Shown one piece after another: positions 22,595-30,423 of a stretch of 30,423 nucleotides of DNA. Positions within the stretch are counted from its first letter, which is position 1. Each line of letters opens with the position of its first letter. Both the position numbers and the translations under genes were made by a program. Under the pieces are notes generated by a model. That model did no database searches. It saw nothing but the letters and a program-made list of their open reading frames with translations, and had not been told where the DNA came from. Source of the stretch: JBOHTO01 sp050733695 (lineage in GTDB: Bacteria; Gemmatimonadota; Gemmatimonadetes; Gemmatimonadales; Gemmatimonadaceae); NCBI GenBank assembly GCA_050733695.1, contig JBOHTO010000080.1, positions 1-30,423 on the forward strand. Direction: 5' to 3'.

Positions 22595-22915
22595 GTGACA
22601 ACGATCACGATGAACATCCAGAAGGCGCGCACGACTCAGGAATACCGCACGACGCTCGACCCGGCTGAGGTACTCGCCGCGGCGAAGCAGTTCTTCACCC
22701 GCCGCAACAATATCTACGCAGCGTTCATCGACAAGACCGGACCTACATTCGTATCGCTTCGCGGGCAGGGAGGAGAAGAGGTTGTCGTTGGCGTGTCGCC
22801 ACTCACCGGCGGCGGTACCCTCGTCACAGGCTCCACATATCTGTTCGACATGCAGGTGGCGCGCTTCTTCGCGACGCTGCCGCCTGTGCTCGCCGGTCCC
22901 GAGGTGGCGGCGTGA
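22595..22915 (+). CDS. Small conserved-looking protein of unknown function
   Basis: 106 residues from GTG 22595, or 101 from ATG 22610; the latter fits the usual N-terminus. I do not recognise a family. A predicted helix (AEVLAAAKQFFTRRNNIYA) is followed by alternating strands (TFVSLRGQGGEEVVVGVSP, then GGTLVTGSTYLFD) and a short C-terminal helix, so it looks like a compact alpha/beta protein. No signal peptide or membrane segment. Its stop is overlapped by the next start (GTGA), making it the first gene of the MoxR/DUF58 operon. Confidence 0.75.
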   Translation: MTTITMNIQKARTTQEYRTTLDPAEVLAAAKQFFTRRNNIYAAFIDKTGPTFVSLRGQGGEEVVVGVSPLTGGGTLVTGSTYLFDMQVARFFATLPPVLAGPEVAA

Positions 22916-23238
22916 GCATCCCGTTCACCGCCGAGCTTCGCACGCGTCCGGGGGTGATCGGCGTCGGAGAACCAGGCACGCGGTCTGTCTCGATCAGGGT
23001 GCAGATGCCGGAGGTATGGGACACTGTCCGCGTGGATGCGCCGCCAACCGCGACGGTGCGCGAGGTGAAGCTGGCCGCGCTCGATGCGCTCTTGCCGGCG
23101 CACGACGATCACGACGCGTTCGTCATGAAATTGCATGGGTGGGAAGTTCTCGACGAGAGCGCTTCGCTTGCCGGCGCGGGGGCGGTGGACGGATCGATAT
23201 TCCTCCTTACCAACCGCCGCAGGCAGCCGGTCCGCTGA
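22912..23238 (+). CDS. Small ubiquitin-like (beta-grasp) fold protein
   Basis: 108 residues from GTG 22912. The pattern is beta-grasp: strand (SIRVQMPEVWDTVRVDAP), helix (TVREVKLAALDALL), strand (FVMKLHGWEVLDESASL), and a final turn and strand (GAGAVDGSIFLL), much as in ubiquitin-like YukD/EsaB-type proteins. The C-terminus is RRRQPVR and lacks a terminal GG, so conjugation by thioester is unlikely. No E1, E2 or JAB peptidase genes are in the window. It lies between a small unknown protein and MoxR, so a structural or adaptor role in that operon is plausible but unproven. Fold assignment is by pattern only. Confidence 0.65.
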   Translation: MSIPFTAELRTRPGVIGVGEPGTRSVSIRVQMPEVWDTVRVDAPPTATVREVKLAALDALLPAHDDHDAFVMKLHGWEVLDESASLAGAGAVDGSIFLLTNRRRQPVR

Positions 23239-24272
23239 GTGCGTCACAGAAGCCGGCCAAGGTTCCGGCGGGGCTCTCCCGGGATCGCGAGGAACTGCTG
23301 GCGGCGGCGGCGAGGCTGCGCGACGAGGTGCGTCGCCGGATCGTGGGCCAGGAAAGCGTCATCGAGGAGATACTCATGGCGCTCATGGCCGGCGGCCATG
23401 CCCTGCTTGTCGGCGTCCCCGGCCTCGCCAAGACGCTCATGATCCGCTCCCTGGCCGAGGCGATGCATCTCGACTTCCGGCGCATCCAGTTCACGCCGGA
23501 CCTCGTGCCGAGCGACATCACCGGCACCGAACTGCTCGAAGAGGACTCGGCAACGGGCGCGCGTTCCTTCCGGTTCGTGCGCGGTCCGGTGTTCGCCAAC
23601 ATCCTGCTCGCGGATGAGATAAATCGCGCGCCGCCGCGAACGCAGTCAGCGCTTCTCGAAGCCATGCAGGAGCACCGGGTGACGGCGGCGGGAGAGACGA
23701 TGCGGCTCCCCGAGCCATTCTTCGTGCTCGCGACGCAGAACCCGATCGAGCAGGAGGGAACCTATCCTCTGCCGGAAGCACAGCTCGACCGCTTCCTCTT
23801 CGATGTCCGCGTTGCATATCCGGGCGAGGACGAGGAGATCGCGATACTGCGCGCGACCACCGGCACAGCGGCGGAACCGCTCCGCCCCGTGCTCGATGCT
23901 GCGCAGGCTGTCGCGCTGCAGCGGCTCGTGCGCGAGGTGCCGGCCGCGGACGCCGCGCTTCGCTATGCTGCGGCGATCGCGCGCGCTACGCGGCCGGACG
24001 CGCCGGGCGCGCCAGATCTGGTGCGCCGCTACGTGCGCTGGGGCGCGGGCCCGCGAGCAGGACAGGCACTCATCCTCGGAGCCAAGGCGCACGCGCTGCT
24101 CGCCGGCCGCTTCGCGGTCGCGCCGGGCGACATCAGGCGCGTCGCCCTGCCCGTGCTACGGCACCGCGTGCTCTCGAACTTCGCGGCCGAAGCGGAGGGG
24201 ATCACGCCGGAGCGGATCATCGAGGACCTGCTCGGCCGCATCGAGCCGCCACGCAGCGACATCCATCTCTGA
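23235..24272 (+). CDS. MoxR-family AAA+ ATPase (CTG start proposed)
   Basis: 345 residues if started at CTG 23235, which overlaps the preceding stop as CTGA, the same 4-base geometry as other junctions in this operon. The alternatives are worse: GTG 23139 runs 100 bases into the ubiquitin-like gene, and GTG 23328 removes the conserved N-terminal helix. Domain evidence is strong: VRRRIVGQ, Walker A GVPGLAKT, Walker B LLADEINR, PPRTQSALLEAMQE, and the sensor motif ATQNPIEQEGTYPLPEAQLDRF. MoxR ATPases act as chaperones that mature partner complexes, usually with vWA proteins encoded alongside. The downstream DUF58 and vWA-like genes are the expected partners. Confidence 0.93.
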   Translation: MSASQKPAKVPAGLSRDREELLAAAARLRDEVRRRIVGQESVIEEILMALMAGGHALLVGVPGLAKTLMIRSLAEAMHLDFRRIQFTPDLVPSDITGTELLEEDSATGARSFRFVRGPVFANILLADEINRAPPRTQSALLEAMQEHRVTAAGETMRLPEPFFVLATQNPIEQEGTYPLPEAQLDRFLFDVRVAYPGEDEEIAILRATTGTAAEPLRPVLDAAQAVALQRLVREVPAADAALRYAAAIARATRPDAPGAPDLVRRYVRWGAGPRAGQALILGAKAHALLAGRFAVAPGDIRRVALPVLRHRVLSNFAAEAEGITPERIIEDLLGRIEPPRSDIHL

Positions 24273-24274
24273 CA

Positions 24275-25165
24275 ATGGTGCGTGCAGGTCGCTACGGCGC
24301 GCTGCTCGATGCACTCCGCGGCGTTCGCTGGATGGCGCGGCGACCGGCCGCCGCTGCGGTCGCCGGAGTGCACCCTTCACGCATGCAGGGCAGTTCGCCG
24401 GAGCTGAGCGAGTTCCGGCGCTACCGGCAGGGCGATGACCCGCGCCGCATCGACTGGAAGTTGCTCGCGCGGTCCGATAGGGTGTACGTCCGCATCGCCA
24501 ATGACCGCTCCATCCTGCCGACCATGCTGCTTCTGGATGCGAGTGCGTCCATGGCGTTTCCCGCCGCTGGCGCGACCAAGTGGGATGCGGCGCGCATGCT
24601 CGCCGTCGGTCTCGCTGCGGTGGCGCATGCTGAGGGCGATCCCGTCGGCGTCGCTGTATCGGGTGGAGATTCTCCCGCCGCGCTGGCGCCGCGGACGCGT
24701 CGCGGTGTGGTCGCGGAGATGGCCCGGCTGCTGGATGGAGTCGCGCCGTCCGGCGCAGCGCCCATGGCGCCGCTGCTCGTGCGGCGGGCCGGGATCCCGC
24801 GCGTCGTGATCGTGTCCGACTTCCTGGGTGAATCGGACGACACGCTGCGCGCTGGCCGCGAGCTCACGGCGGGGGGAATCGAGGTTCACGCGGTGCACGT
24901 GGTGGCGCGCGAGGAACTGGAGCCGCCGTCGCGGAGCATGCTCGCAACCGACCCCGAGAATGCAGCGCTCCGCCGCACACTGGCCCCGGCTACGCGCGAC
25001 GGCTACATCGCAGCGTTCGCGGAATGGCGCGATACCCTGGCGCGCGAATGGCGGTCGGCCGGTGCGTCGTACACGCTGGTTCCCGGAGATGAGCCCGCGG
25101 ACCACGCGGTCCGCCGAATCGCCAATCCGCGCGCCGGTATCGGCGGAGGCGTGTCCGCTGCATGA
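24275..25165 (+). CDS. DUF58 family protein
   Basis: 296 residues, ATG 2 bases after the MoxR stop. The DUF58 signature is SELSEFRRYRQGDDPRRIDWKLLARSD-like (GSSPELSEFRRYRQGDDPRRIDW). A vWA-type metal-site motif DASASM follows at about residue 89, and VVIVSDFL later. The companion of MoxR, it is thought to be a substrate or adaptor of the ATPase; the biochemical role is not known. No membrane segment is seen. It overlaps the next gene by ATGA. Confidence 0.93.
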   Translation: MVRAGRYGALLDALRGVRWMARRPAAAAVAGVHPSRMQGSSPELSEFRRYRQGDDPRRIDWKLLARSDRVYVRIANDRSILPTMLLLDASASMAFPAAGATKWDAARMLAVGLAAVAHAEGDPVGVAVSGGDSPAALAPRTRRGVVAEMARLLDGVAPSGAAPMAPLLVRRAGIPRVVIVSDFLGESDDTLRAGRELTAGGIEVHAVHVVAREELEPPSRSMLATDPENAALRRTLAPATRDGYIAAFAEWRDTLAREWRSAGASYTLVPGDEPADHAVRRIANPRAGIGGGVSAA

Positions 25166-26559
25166 CGCTCCTGTCGCCGCTCTTTTTCGTGGCAGCCATC
25201 GCCGCGGCCGCCGGCGTGGTCGCGCTGCACTTTCTCACACGCGACCGGCCGCCGGTCGCCGACCTGCCCACGGCGCGCTTCGTCCCGGAGCACGCCGAGC
25301 GCGTCACGTCGCGTACGTTCCGGATGTCCGACGTTCCGCTCATGCTGCTCCGGGTTGCGCTACTGCTGCTCGCGGGACTCGCGCTCGCGCCCCCGGTGCT
25401 CTCGCCATCGCGCCGCGCGGTCGCGCGCGTGGTGCTGGTGGATGCCTCGCGCTCCGTCGCGAGCGCGGCGGAGCTGCGCGACAGCGCGCTCTCCGTGCTG
25501 GGCGAAGGCGACCAACTGATTCTGCTCGACTCGGCCGTGCGCCGCGTGAACGGCGCACCGCGCGATTCACTGCGCACGCTCGCGCTCTCGGGCGCGCGCG
25601 GTTCGCTCTCCGCGGGGTTGATCGTGGCGCTGCGGACGGCGGGCGAGTTGCGGGCGCGGGCGGACTCCGTCGAGCTGGTGCTCGTCTCGCCGCTCGCCGT
25701 CGAGGAGGTCGATGCGGCGACGCGACGGCTGCGCACCCTCTGGCAAGGGCGCGCGCGCATCGTCCGTGTGGCGGCGACGCCGGTCGGGGATGTTGCGGGC
25801 GGCGTTACAGTAAGCGCACCGGACGATGATCCCGTACTCGCCGGCGCCGCACTCATCGGGATTGCGCGCGCTGCACGCGAGGGAGGAGACGAGCGCGTCC
25901 GCATCGTGCGCGGCGCGCTCACCGGCGCTGATTCTGCCTGGGTGCGCGGCGACGCGCGCGTTCTGGTGCACTGGCCGGCGGACGGCGTCGATGCCGGATG
26001 GGACCCGCGCGAGGTCGTCGACACCGTCGGCGCGGTGATCGCCGGTGACGCCGTGGTCGTCGCGCCCTTCGCACGCCACGTGCTGCCCGGCGACGGGCGC
26101 GTGATCGCCCGCTGGGTGGACGGGGAGCCGGCGGCGCGTGAACGGTCGCTCGGCGATGGATGCATTCGCGACGTGGCTGTTTCTGTGACGGTGCGCGGTG
26201 ATCTCGTGCTGCGATCCGGGTTCGCGGATCTGCTGCGCGCCCTCGCGCAGCCATGCGGGGGTGCCAGGAACGCGGCCGCGCTCGATAGTGCTGCGATCGC
26301 CTCGCTCGCGGGTGACGGCCCGTTGCTCGCGGCCGCGTCGATCGCCGCACCCCGCTCGACAACAACGCCCATCGTTCCCTGGCTCCTCGGTGCGGCGCTG
26401 CTGCTCGCACTGCTCGAGCCGGTCTTGCGTCGCGGCGGCGTCCCGGGCGGGCACGGGAACGCGGGCGGGAACGCGGGCGGGGGTGGGGCTGAGGGTGTGG
26501 GTGGGGGTGTGGGTGTGGGTGGGGGTGGCGGTGGGGGCGGGGACGGCTCGACCGCATGA
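25162..26559 (+). CDS. BatA-like membrane protein with vWA-like domain
   Basis: 465 residues. N-terminal BatA-type region with a membrane helix (LLSPLFFVAAIAAAAGVVALHF), the ADLPTARFVP motif and a second helix (MLLRVALLLLAGLALAPPVL). A vWA-like domain follows with DASRSV in place of DxSxS at about residue 94. A third hydrophobic helix (PWLLGAALLLALLEPVL) lies near residue 410 and is followed by a 35-residue Gly-rich tail encoded by a G-rich repeat. Bat proteins sit in the membrane and are associated with aerotolerance in some species; here the name is by similarity. ATGA overlaps on both sides. Confidence 0.87.
   Translation: MTLLSPLFFVAAIAAAAGVVALHFLTRDRPPVADLPTARFVPEHAERVTSRTFRMSDVPLMLLRVALLLLAGLALAPPVLSPSRRAVARVVLVDASRSVASAAELRDSALSVLGEGDQLILLDSAVRRVNGAPRDSLRTLALSGARGSLSAGLIVALRTAGELRARADSVELVLVSPLAVEEVDAATRRLRTLWQGRARIVRVAATPVGDVAGGVTVSAPDDDPVLAGAALIGIARAAREGGDERVRIVRGALTGADSAWVRGDARVLVHWPADGVDAGWDPREVVDTVGAVIAGDAVVVAPFARHVLPGDGRVIARWVDGEPAARERSLGDGCIRDVAVSVTVRGDLVLRSGFADLLRALAQPCGGARNAAALDSAAIASLAGDGPLLAAASIAAPRSTTTPIVPWLLGAALLLALLEPVLRRGGVPGGHGNAGGNAGGGGAEGVGGGVGVGGGGGGGGDGSTA
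26475..26542 (+). repeat. G-rich tract with (GGGTG)n character, G-quadruplex candidate
   Basis: The coding strand contains many runs of three to five G separated by one to three bases (GGGTGTGGGTGGGGGTGTGGG pattern) and encodes the Gly/Val tail of the BatA-like protein. It meets the simple rule of four or more G3+ runs with short loops several times over. It may be slippery in replication or sequencing. Confidence 0.75.
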
Positions 26560-28679
26560 CACTCGCCGCGGAACGCGTGGCGTCGACACGAGTGCTCCTC
26601 GCCGCAGCCGTCATCCTCAAGGCAGGTGTGTGGGCGATCGGCCTCGCCCTGGTTGTGTTCGTCGTGGCCGCGACAGCGGACATCGCGATCGGACTCCCGC
26701 TCCGGGCGCGCAGCGCGATTCCAGCGCTGGCGTTGCTGGCCGCGATCGCGGCCGCGCTGGTCATTATCTGGCGCGGCCGAACCGTGCGCTCACGAGAGCG
26801 CGTCGCGCTCTGGGTGGAGGAGCGCGTGCCCTGGATGCAGTACGCCCTCGTGACATCGCTCGACCCTCGGTTCGCGAACGCGAGCGGGTCGCTCGACGCC
26901 GTCATTGGCGAGGCGCAGTGGGGTGGTGTGCTCGCGCTCGCAGCGGGACGCGCCGTGCGCGTGCCGGCCGCGGTGCTGCTCATCTCGCTGTCGATCCTGC
27001 TCGCGCTGCCGGATGCGGCCGTATCGCGAGTGCGCGACGCGCGCGACGGTGACGCGCTCGCGCGCGTGGCGATGCCGGGCACAGCACCCGCGAGCCGCCT
27101 GGAGACAATCGTTGTTGCGATCACCCCGCCGGCGTACAGCGGTCAGTCGTCCAGTGAAGTGCCGGATCCGGCGAGCGTCGCGGCTCTCGTTGGCAGCCGG
27201 CTCGTGGTGCGAGGACGTGGCGACACGGCCGGGATGACCGCCGCGCTTGGCGCTGACAATCTTCCAGTAGCAGACCGCGACGGGCAGTGGCATGTCGCCA
27301 CCAACATGCCCGCGCGAGCTGCGGCGCTGCGGCTCCGGGACGGCTCCCGCGAGCGCCTGCTGGTGCTCGAGCCGCGGGTCGACGCGGCACCCGTGGTGCA
27401 CCTCTCTGCACCCGCGCGCGACTCGGTGTTTCGCACGCCGAGCGGACGGCTGCCGCTCGCGGCCCGCGCGCGCGATGACATCGGAATCGCGAGCGCCGCC
27501 TTCGAGTACATCATCAGCTCGGGAGAAGGGGAGAGCTTCACCTTCCGGTCGGGCGTGCTCGGTGCGCTCTCGCCGAGCGCGGGCGATCGCGCGGTCGACA
27601 TGAGGGCGGTGTTCTCCCTCGACTCCCTCGGACTCGGACCGGGCGATATCGTGCACCTCCGCGCGGTCGCGCGCGATGGCAATACCGTCGCCGGCCCATC
27701 GCTCGGCGCGTCCGGGACGCGAACACTGCGCATCGCGCGCAGCGGGGAATACGACTCCGTCGCTGTAGAAGGCGCAGCACCGCCCGCGATGGACAGCTCG
27801 CTGCTCAGCCAGAGTATGCTGATCATGCTGGCGGAGGCGCTGCAGGAGCGCAGGCCGCGCCTGGAGCGCGAGATGGTGATAGCCGAGTCGCGCGCGATCG
27901 CCGGTGACCAGGACCGGCTGCGCAAGCGCGTTGCCGAGGTCGTGTTCAGCAGGATCGGCGAGGACAACGCGGGCGAGCATTCCCACGGCGCGGCGGGAGC
28001 ACACGACGAGGCCTCGCCCACGGAGGCGCTTCTCACTCCGGAAGAGCTCCTCGCAGCGGCGGAAGAGGCGACGGGGCACGCGATGGAAGGGCCGATCGAC
28101 TTCGCAGAGGGTGAGAGTCCGGTGGTCGCCATCAACCGTCCGCTGCTGGAAGCGTACAACTTCATGTGGGCTGCGAGCCGCGAGCTCGGAGTGGGCGAGC
28201 CCGATCTTGCGCTGCCGCCCATGCGGCAGGCGCTGGAAGCACTGCAGCGCGCGCGTCAGGCGGAGCGTTACTACCTGCGCGGGCGCACGCCGGAAATCGT
28301 CGTGGACATCCCGCGCGTGCGGCTGCAAGGGGCCGGCGAGGCGGATCCCGCCCCGGGTCGCGCGCGCGTTGCAGACGAATCGCCGGCGGCGAGGCGTATC
28401 CGCCGATTCGCGGCGGCGCTCGGCGTCCTCGAGCGATCGTCCGCGTCCGGTGCCGGAGCCGGGGCGGCGCCGGGGGGAGGGGGGGCGGTCGATTCGCTGC
28501 TGCTGCTGCGCGTGGATGCTCTCGTCGATGCGCCGGTGCTCGCGGCCGCGCTGGGCGAGGCGATCGACGCGCTGCGCAACGGACGGGACGCCACGGCGCC
28601 GCTGCTGCGCGCCCGCCGTCTGCTCGCCGGTCCGGCGATCGCGCGCGACGCGCTCGGCGCGTGGGGGAGGGAGTGGTGA
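26556..28679 (+). CDS. DUF4175-like membrane protein
   Basis: 707 residues from ATG 26556, coupled by ATGA to the BatA-like gene. Hydrophobic segments lie at about 13-40 (VLLAAAVILKAGVWAIGLALVVF) and 45-70, then about 135-150; the rest is a large, probably extracytoplasmic, region with beta-rich domains (VVAITPPAYSG, APVVHLSAPARDSVFRTPSGRLPL). A long helical C-terminal part follows (LAEALQERRPRLEREMVIAE). The pattern recalls DUF4175, commonly next to MoxR/DUF58/DUF4159. Function unknown. A short Gly/Ala run lies near residue 635. Its stop overlaps the next start (GTGA). Confidence 0.8.
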   Translation: MTLAAERVASTRVLLAAAVILKAGVWAIGLALVVFVVAATADIAIGLPLRARSAIPALALLAAIAAALVIIWRGRTVRSRERVALWVEERVPWMQYALVTSLDPRFANASGSLDAVIGEAQWGGVLALAAGRAVRVPAAVLLISLSILLALPDAAVSRVRDARDGDALARVAMPGTAPASRLETIVVAITPPAYSGQSSSEVPDPASVAALVGSRLVVRGRGDTAGMTAALGADNLPVADRDGQWHVATNMPARAAALRLRDGSRERLLVLEPRVDAAPVVHLSAPARDSVFRTPSGRLPLAARARDDIGIASAAFEYIISSGEGESFTFRSGVLGALSPSAGDRAVDMRAVFSLDSLGLGPGDIVHLRAVARDGNTVAGPSLGASGTRTLRIARSGEYDSVAVEGAAPPAMDSSLLSQSMLIMLAEALQERRPRLEREMVIAESRAIAGDQDRLRKRVAEVVFSRIGEDNAGEHSHGAAGAHDEASPTEALLTPEELLAAAEEATGHAMEGPIDFAEGESPVVAINRPLLEAYNFMWAASRELGVGEPDLALPPMRQALEALQRARQAERYYLRGRTPEIVVDIPRVRLQGAGEADPAPGRARVADESPAARRIRRFAAALGVLERSSASGAGAGAAPGGGGAVDSLLLLRVDALVDAPVLAAALGEAIDALRNGRDATAPLLRARRLLAGPAIARDALGAWGREW

Positions 28680-29287
28680 CCGATTTCACCTTCGCCACCG
28701 CCCGGTACGAATCCGGCGACTGGGACAGCGCGCAACTCGTGGCGCCCAACATCATCGACACAATCGCACGCTATACGGCGATTGATGTCGCACCCACGGG
28801 AGAGGTTGTCGCTCTCGATTCCGATTCGCTGCTCGACTACCCGTTCATCTTTCTCACTGGGCACCTGCCAGTTCGATTCACGGCCACCGAGCGGCGGAAC
28901 GTGCGTCGTCTCACGGAGCGCGGTGGTTTTCTCTTCGTGGACGACCACAATCACGACATCGACGGCGCGTTTCACAGGACGGCCATGGAGGAGATCGAGC
29001 GCGCGGCAGGTCCGCTGGCAGAACTTCCGAACGACCACCCGCTGTACACCGCGTTCTTCGACTTTCCGGAGGGACCGCCGGCCACGAGCCACGAACTGAA
29101 TGGATGGGGCGACAATCTTGTGCACGAGCACCTCATGGCGGTCGTGGAGAATGGGCGGATCGTGGTGCTGTACTCGAACAAGGATTACAGCTCGGAGTGG
29201 AGCTATCACCCGGACAACAAGCGCTTCCTCTCGATAGACAACACCAGATTCGCCGTGAACATCATCGTGTATGCGCTCACGCGCTGA
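28676..29287 (+). CDS. DUF4159 family protein
   Basis: 203 residues from GTG 28676 (overlap GTGA with the previous gene); a longer upstream frame is a shadow and is rejected. The motif FTFATARYESGDWDS at the start, FIFLTGHLPVRF, GGFLFVDDHNHDIDGAF, and LPNDHPLYTAFFDFPEGPP match DUF4159, a domain with a class I glutamine amidotransferase/flavodoxin-like fold. It has no signal peptide in this version. Such genes are regular members of MoxR-DUF58-BatA loci in several phyla, but their role is unknown. Confidence 0.9.
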   Translation: MTDFTFATARYESGDWDSAQLVAPNIIDTIARYTAIDVAPTGEVVALDSDSLLDYPFIFLTGHLPVRFTATERRNVRRLTERGGFLFVDDHNHDIDGAFHRTAMEEIERAAGPLAELPNDHPLYTAFFDFPEGPPATSHELNGWGDNLVHEHLMAVVENGRIVVLYSNKDYSSEWSYHPDNKRFLSIDNTRFAVNIIVYALTR

Positions 29288-30423
29288 TCGTTTGGTCGTG
29301 GGTGCCGAATGGGCGCTGCGGACGCTGAGCGTCGCGATCATTGCGCTGCTGCTCTGGCGCTCGCTGCGCCCCCCGGTGCCTGTTGACGCAGTGCCGGTCG
29401 CCGGCGCACGCGATCTGGTGGCGCGCCTCGAAGCATGGAGCAGCGTGGAGAGCCCGGCGGCGGTGCACGTGCGATTCGACAGCACCCCCGATCCCGCCGT
29501 CCGTGCATGGCTGGTCGCGTTGGGCAGAGCTGGTACGGCGGTCGGCTGGAGCGGCGCCGGAATCCCTGCCACCGCCATTGCGGTGGACGCCATCCCCGAT
29601 CCTCGCGGGCGTTCACGTATCGCCGTCGCCGCCCCCGCCGGAACGCGCATCGCCATTGCGGACGCGGCCGGCGTCATCGACACCCTCCGCTCGGGGGGCG
29701 CGGTACCTGGCGTGAGCGGCAATGGAGCGAGTCTTCTCGCACCCGCGCTGGCAGGTGTGGTCTCGGCAGGGGTGGACGGTCAATGGGCGCGCGCGATGCT
29801 TCCCGCGCGCCCGCTCGCGCGCCCAGTGCTCCTTCTTGCCCGTGCCGGATGGGAAGGGAAGTTCGTCATCGCGGCGCTCGAGGAGCGGGGGTGGGAGGTG
29901 CATGCGCGCATGCCCGTGGCGCCCGGCGCCATCGTGCGACAGGGGATGCTGGGCGTTCCGGACACCGCGCTCTATGCGGCGGTGGTTGCCCTCGACAGCA
30001 CCGCCGCTGCAATGGGCGCGGCGATCGTGCGTTACGTGAGGGACGGTGGGGGGCTCGTGCTGGCCGGAAGTTCCGCGGCCGTGCCGACGCTCGCAGCGAT
30101 CGCGCCGGGCGCCGTTGGCCGGCGCGTGTCTGGTGCCGTGGCGGCCGTGAACGACAGCGCGCCGCTCAACTCGCTCTCGTTCTTCCCTGTCACGCGGCTG
30201 CAGGACGACGCTGTACCGGTCGCGCGCCGGCCGAGCAGCGGCGTTGTTGCGGCCGCGCGGCGCGAGCTGTCGGGGCGCGTGGTGCAGGTGGGGATAGACG
30301 AGAGCTGGCGCTGGCGGATGACGAACAGCGACGGTGCCGCCGATGCGCATCGCGAGTGGTGGTCGCACGTCGTTGGTGCCGTTGCGTTCGCGCCGCCGCC
30401 GCCGCCGCAGCAGCCGCCGCCGC
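29271..30423 (+). CDS. Partial membrane protein with GATase-like domain, runs off the window
   Basis: The frame opens at ATG 29271, 17 bases before the DUF4159 stop, and stays open to the window end (384 codons, no stop). One membrane helix is near the N-terminus (LSVAIIALLLW). A region around residues 185-265 (LLLARAGWEGKFVIAALEERGW, then YAAVVALDS and VRYVRDGGGLVLAG) fits a class I glutamine amidotransferase-like fold, as found beside DUF4159. The end is a Pro-rich stretch encoded by CCG repeats. The gene is truncated by the window edge; its C-terminus and function are unknown. TTG 29292 or GTG 29298 are alternative starts. Confidence 0.75.
   Translation, partial: MRSRADRLVVGAEWALRTLSVAIIALLLWRSLRPPVPVDAVPVAGARDLVARLEAWSSVESPAAVHVRFDSTPDPAVRAWLVALGRAGTAVGWSGAGIPATAIAVDAIPDPRGRSRIAVAAPAGTRIAIADAAGVIDTLRSGGAVPGVSGNGASLLAPALAGVVSAGVDGQWARAMLPARPLARPVLLLARAGWEGKFVIAALEERGWEVHARMPVAPGAIVRQGMLGVPDTALYAAVVALDSTAAAMGAAIVRYVRDGGGLVLAGSSAAVPTLAAIAPGAVGRRVSGAVAAVNDSAPLNSLSFFPVTRLQDDAVPVARRPSSGVVAAARRELSGRVVQVGIDESWRWRMTNSDGAADAHREWWSHVVGAVAFAPPPPPQQPPP
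30391..30423 (+). repeat. CCG/CAG-type triplet repeat at the 3' edge
   Basis: About 11 consecutive CCG or CAG codons encode Pro-Pro-Pro-Pro-Pro-Gln-Gln-Pro-Pro-Pro. The window stops within it, which may reflect an assembly break at low-complexity GC-rich DNA rather than biology. Confidence 0.7.

Noticed and set aside
22595..22608. GTGA-N6-TCAC, a CRP/FNR-type half-site pair at the start of the small unknown gene
   Set aside because: An 8-base specification is expected by chance roughly once in 65 kb of random sequence, the flanking bases do not extend the consensus, and no CRP-family gene is in the window.
23235..24272. The MoxR-family gene as the missing gvpN
   Set aside because: GvpN and MoxR are related AAA+ proteins, but this gene sits with DUF58, BatA-like and DUF4159 genes about 10 kb away, the standard MoxR context.
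1..30423. CRISPR arrays, tRNA or rRNA genes, insertion sequences, integrases
   Set aside because: I looked for regularly spaced repeats, cloverleaf-like elements, transposase motifs and terminal inverted repeats and saw none.

Overview
The window is a 30.4 kb, GC-rich (by eye well above 60%) bacterial segment in which every gene I can support lies on the plus strand. Genes are packed into operons, many joined by 4-base ATGA or GTGA stop/start overlaps. The gene set (MoxR-DUF58-BatA-like-DUF4175-like-DUF4159 cluster, YpdA-type oxidoreductase, soluble GAF/PAS kinases, unusual housekeeping neighbours) and the protein style suggest Gemmatimonadota or a close relative. That is inference from recall, not from a search. 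Both edges look like arbitrary or contig ends: the last gene runs off the 3' end in a CCG/proline repeat.

Layout. (1) 1-7042: mixed housekeeping and metabolic genes: trpS, a zinc-ribbon protein, an MgtC/SapB membrane protein, a D-2-hydroxyacid dehydrogenase, a lone PilT-like ATPase, a DapA-superfamily aldolase resembling 4-hydroxy-2-oxoglutarate aldolase, a membrane M28 peptidase and a DUF456 protein. (2) 7143-13345: a gas vesicle locus: gvpF/L, gvpG, a tandem ArsA/Get3-like ATPase, gvpF/L, a GvpA/J/S-family gene, gvpF/L, gvpK, a gvpJ-like gene and gvpA. It is followed, with overlap, by a soluble GAF-PAS-PAS histidine kinase ending at 15617. (3) 15723-20948: purA, a YpdA-like flavoprotein, glycyl-tRNA synthetase and an M3-like metallopeptidase in one overlapping series. 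(4) 21091-22470: a GAF histidine kinase. (5) 22595-end: a small unknown protein, a ubiquitin-like-fold small protein, a MoxR AAA+ ATPase, DUF58, a BatA-like membrane protein, a DUF4175-like protein, DUF4159 and a partial GATase-like membrane protein.

The most notable system is the gas vesicle locus. It has the structural protein GvpA, two more GvpA-family proteins, three GvpF/L, GvpG and GvpK, but no gvpN or gvpO is visible. In its middle, translationally coupled to gvpG, is a two-domain ArsA/Get3-type ATPase with both P-loops intact and no CxxC motif. It could act as the energy-dependent assembly or targeting factor. The locus seems to have two promoters, one upstream of the first gvpF/L (weak) and one at about 10348-10372 with an extended -10 box overlapped by a perfect inverted repeat. 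The sensor kinase overlapping the gvpA end suggests signal-controlled buoyancy.

Several smaller oddities stand out: two genes whose only sensible start is CTG, a PilT with TLNT in place of the TLHT His box, an M28 peptidase whose active site is split by two membrane helices, a promoter whose predicted transcript begins at an intrinsic terminator hairpin ahead of purA, and a G-quadruplex-like tract inside a coding region.
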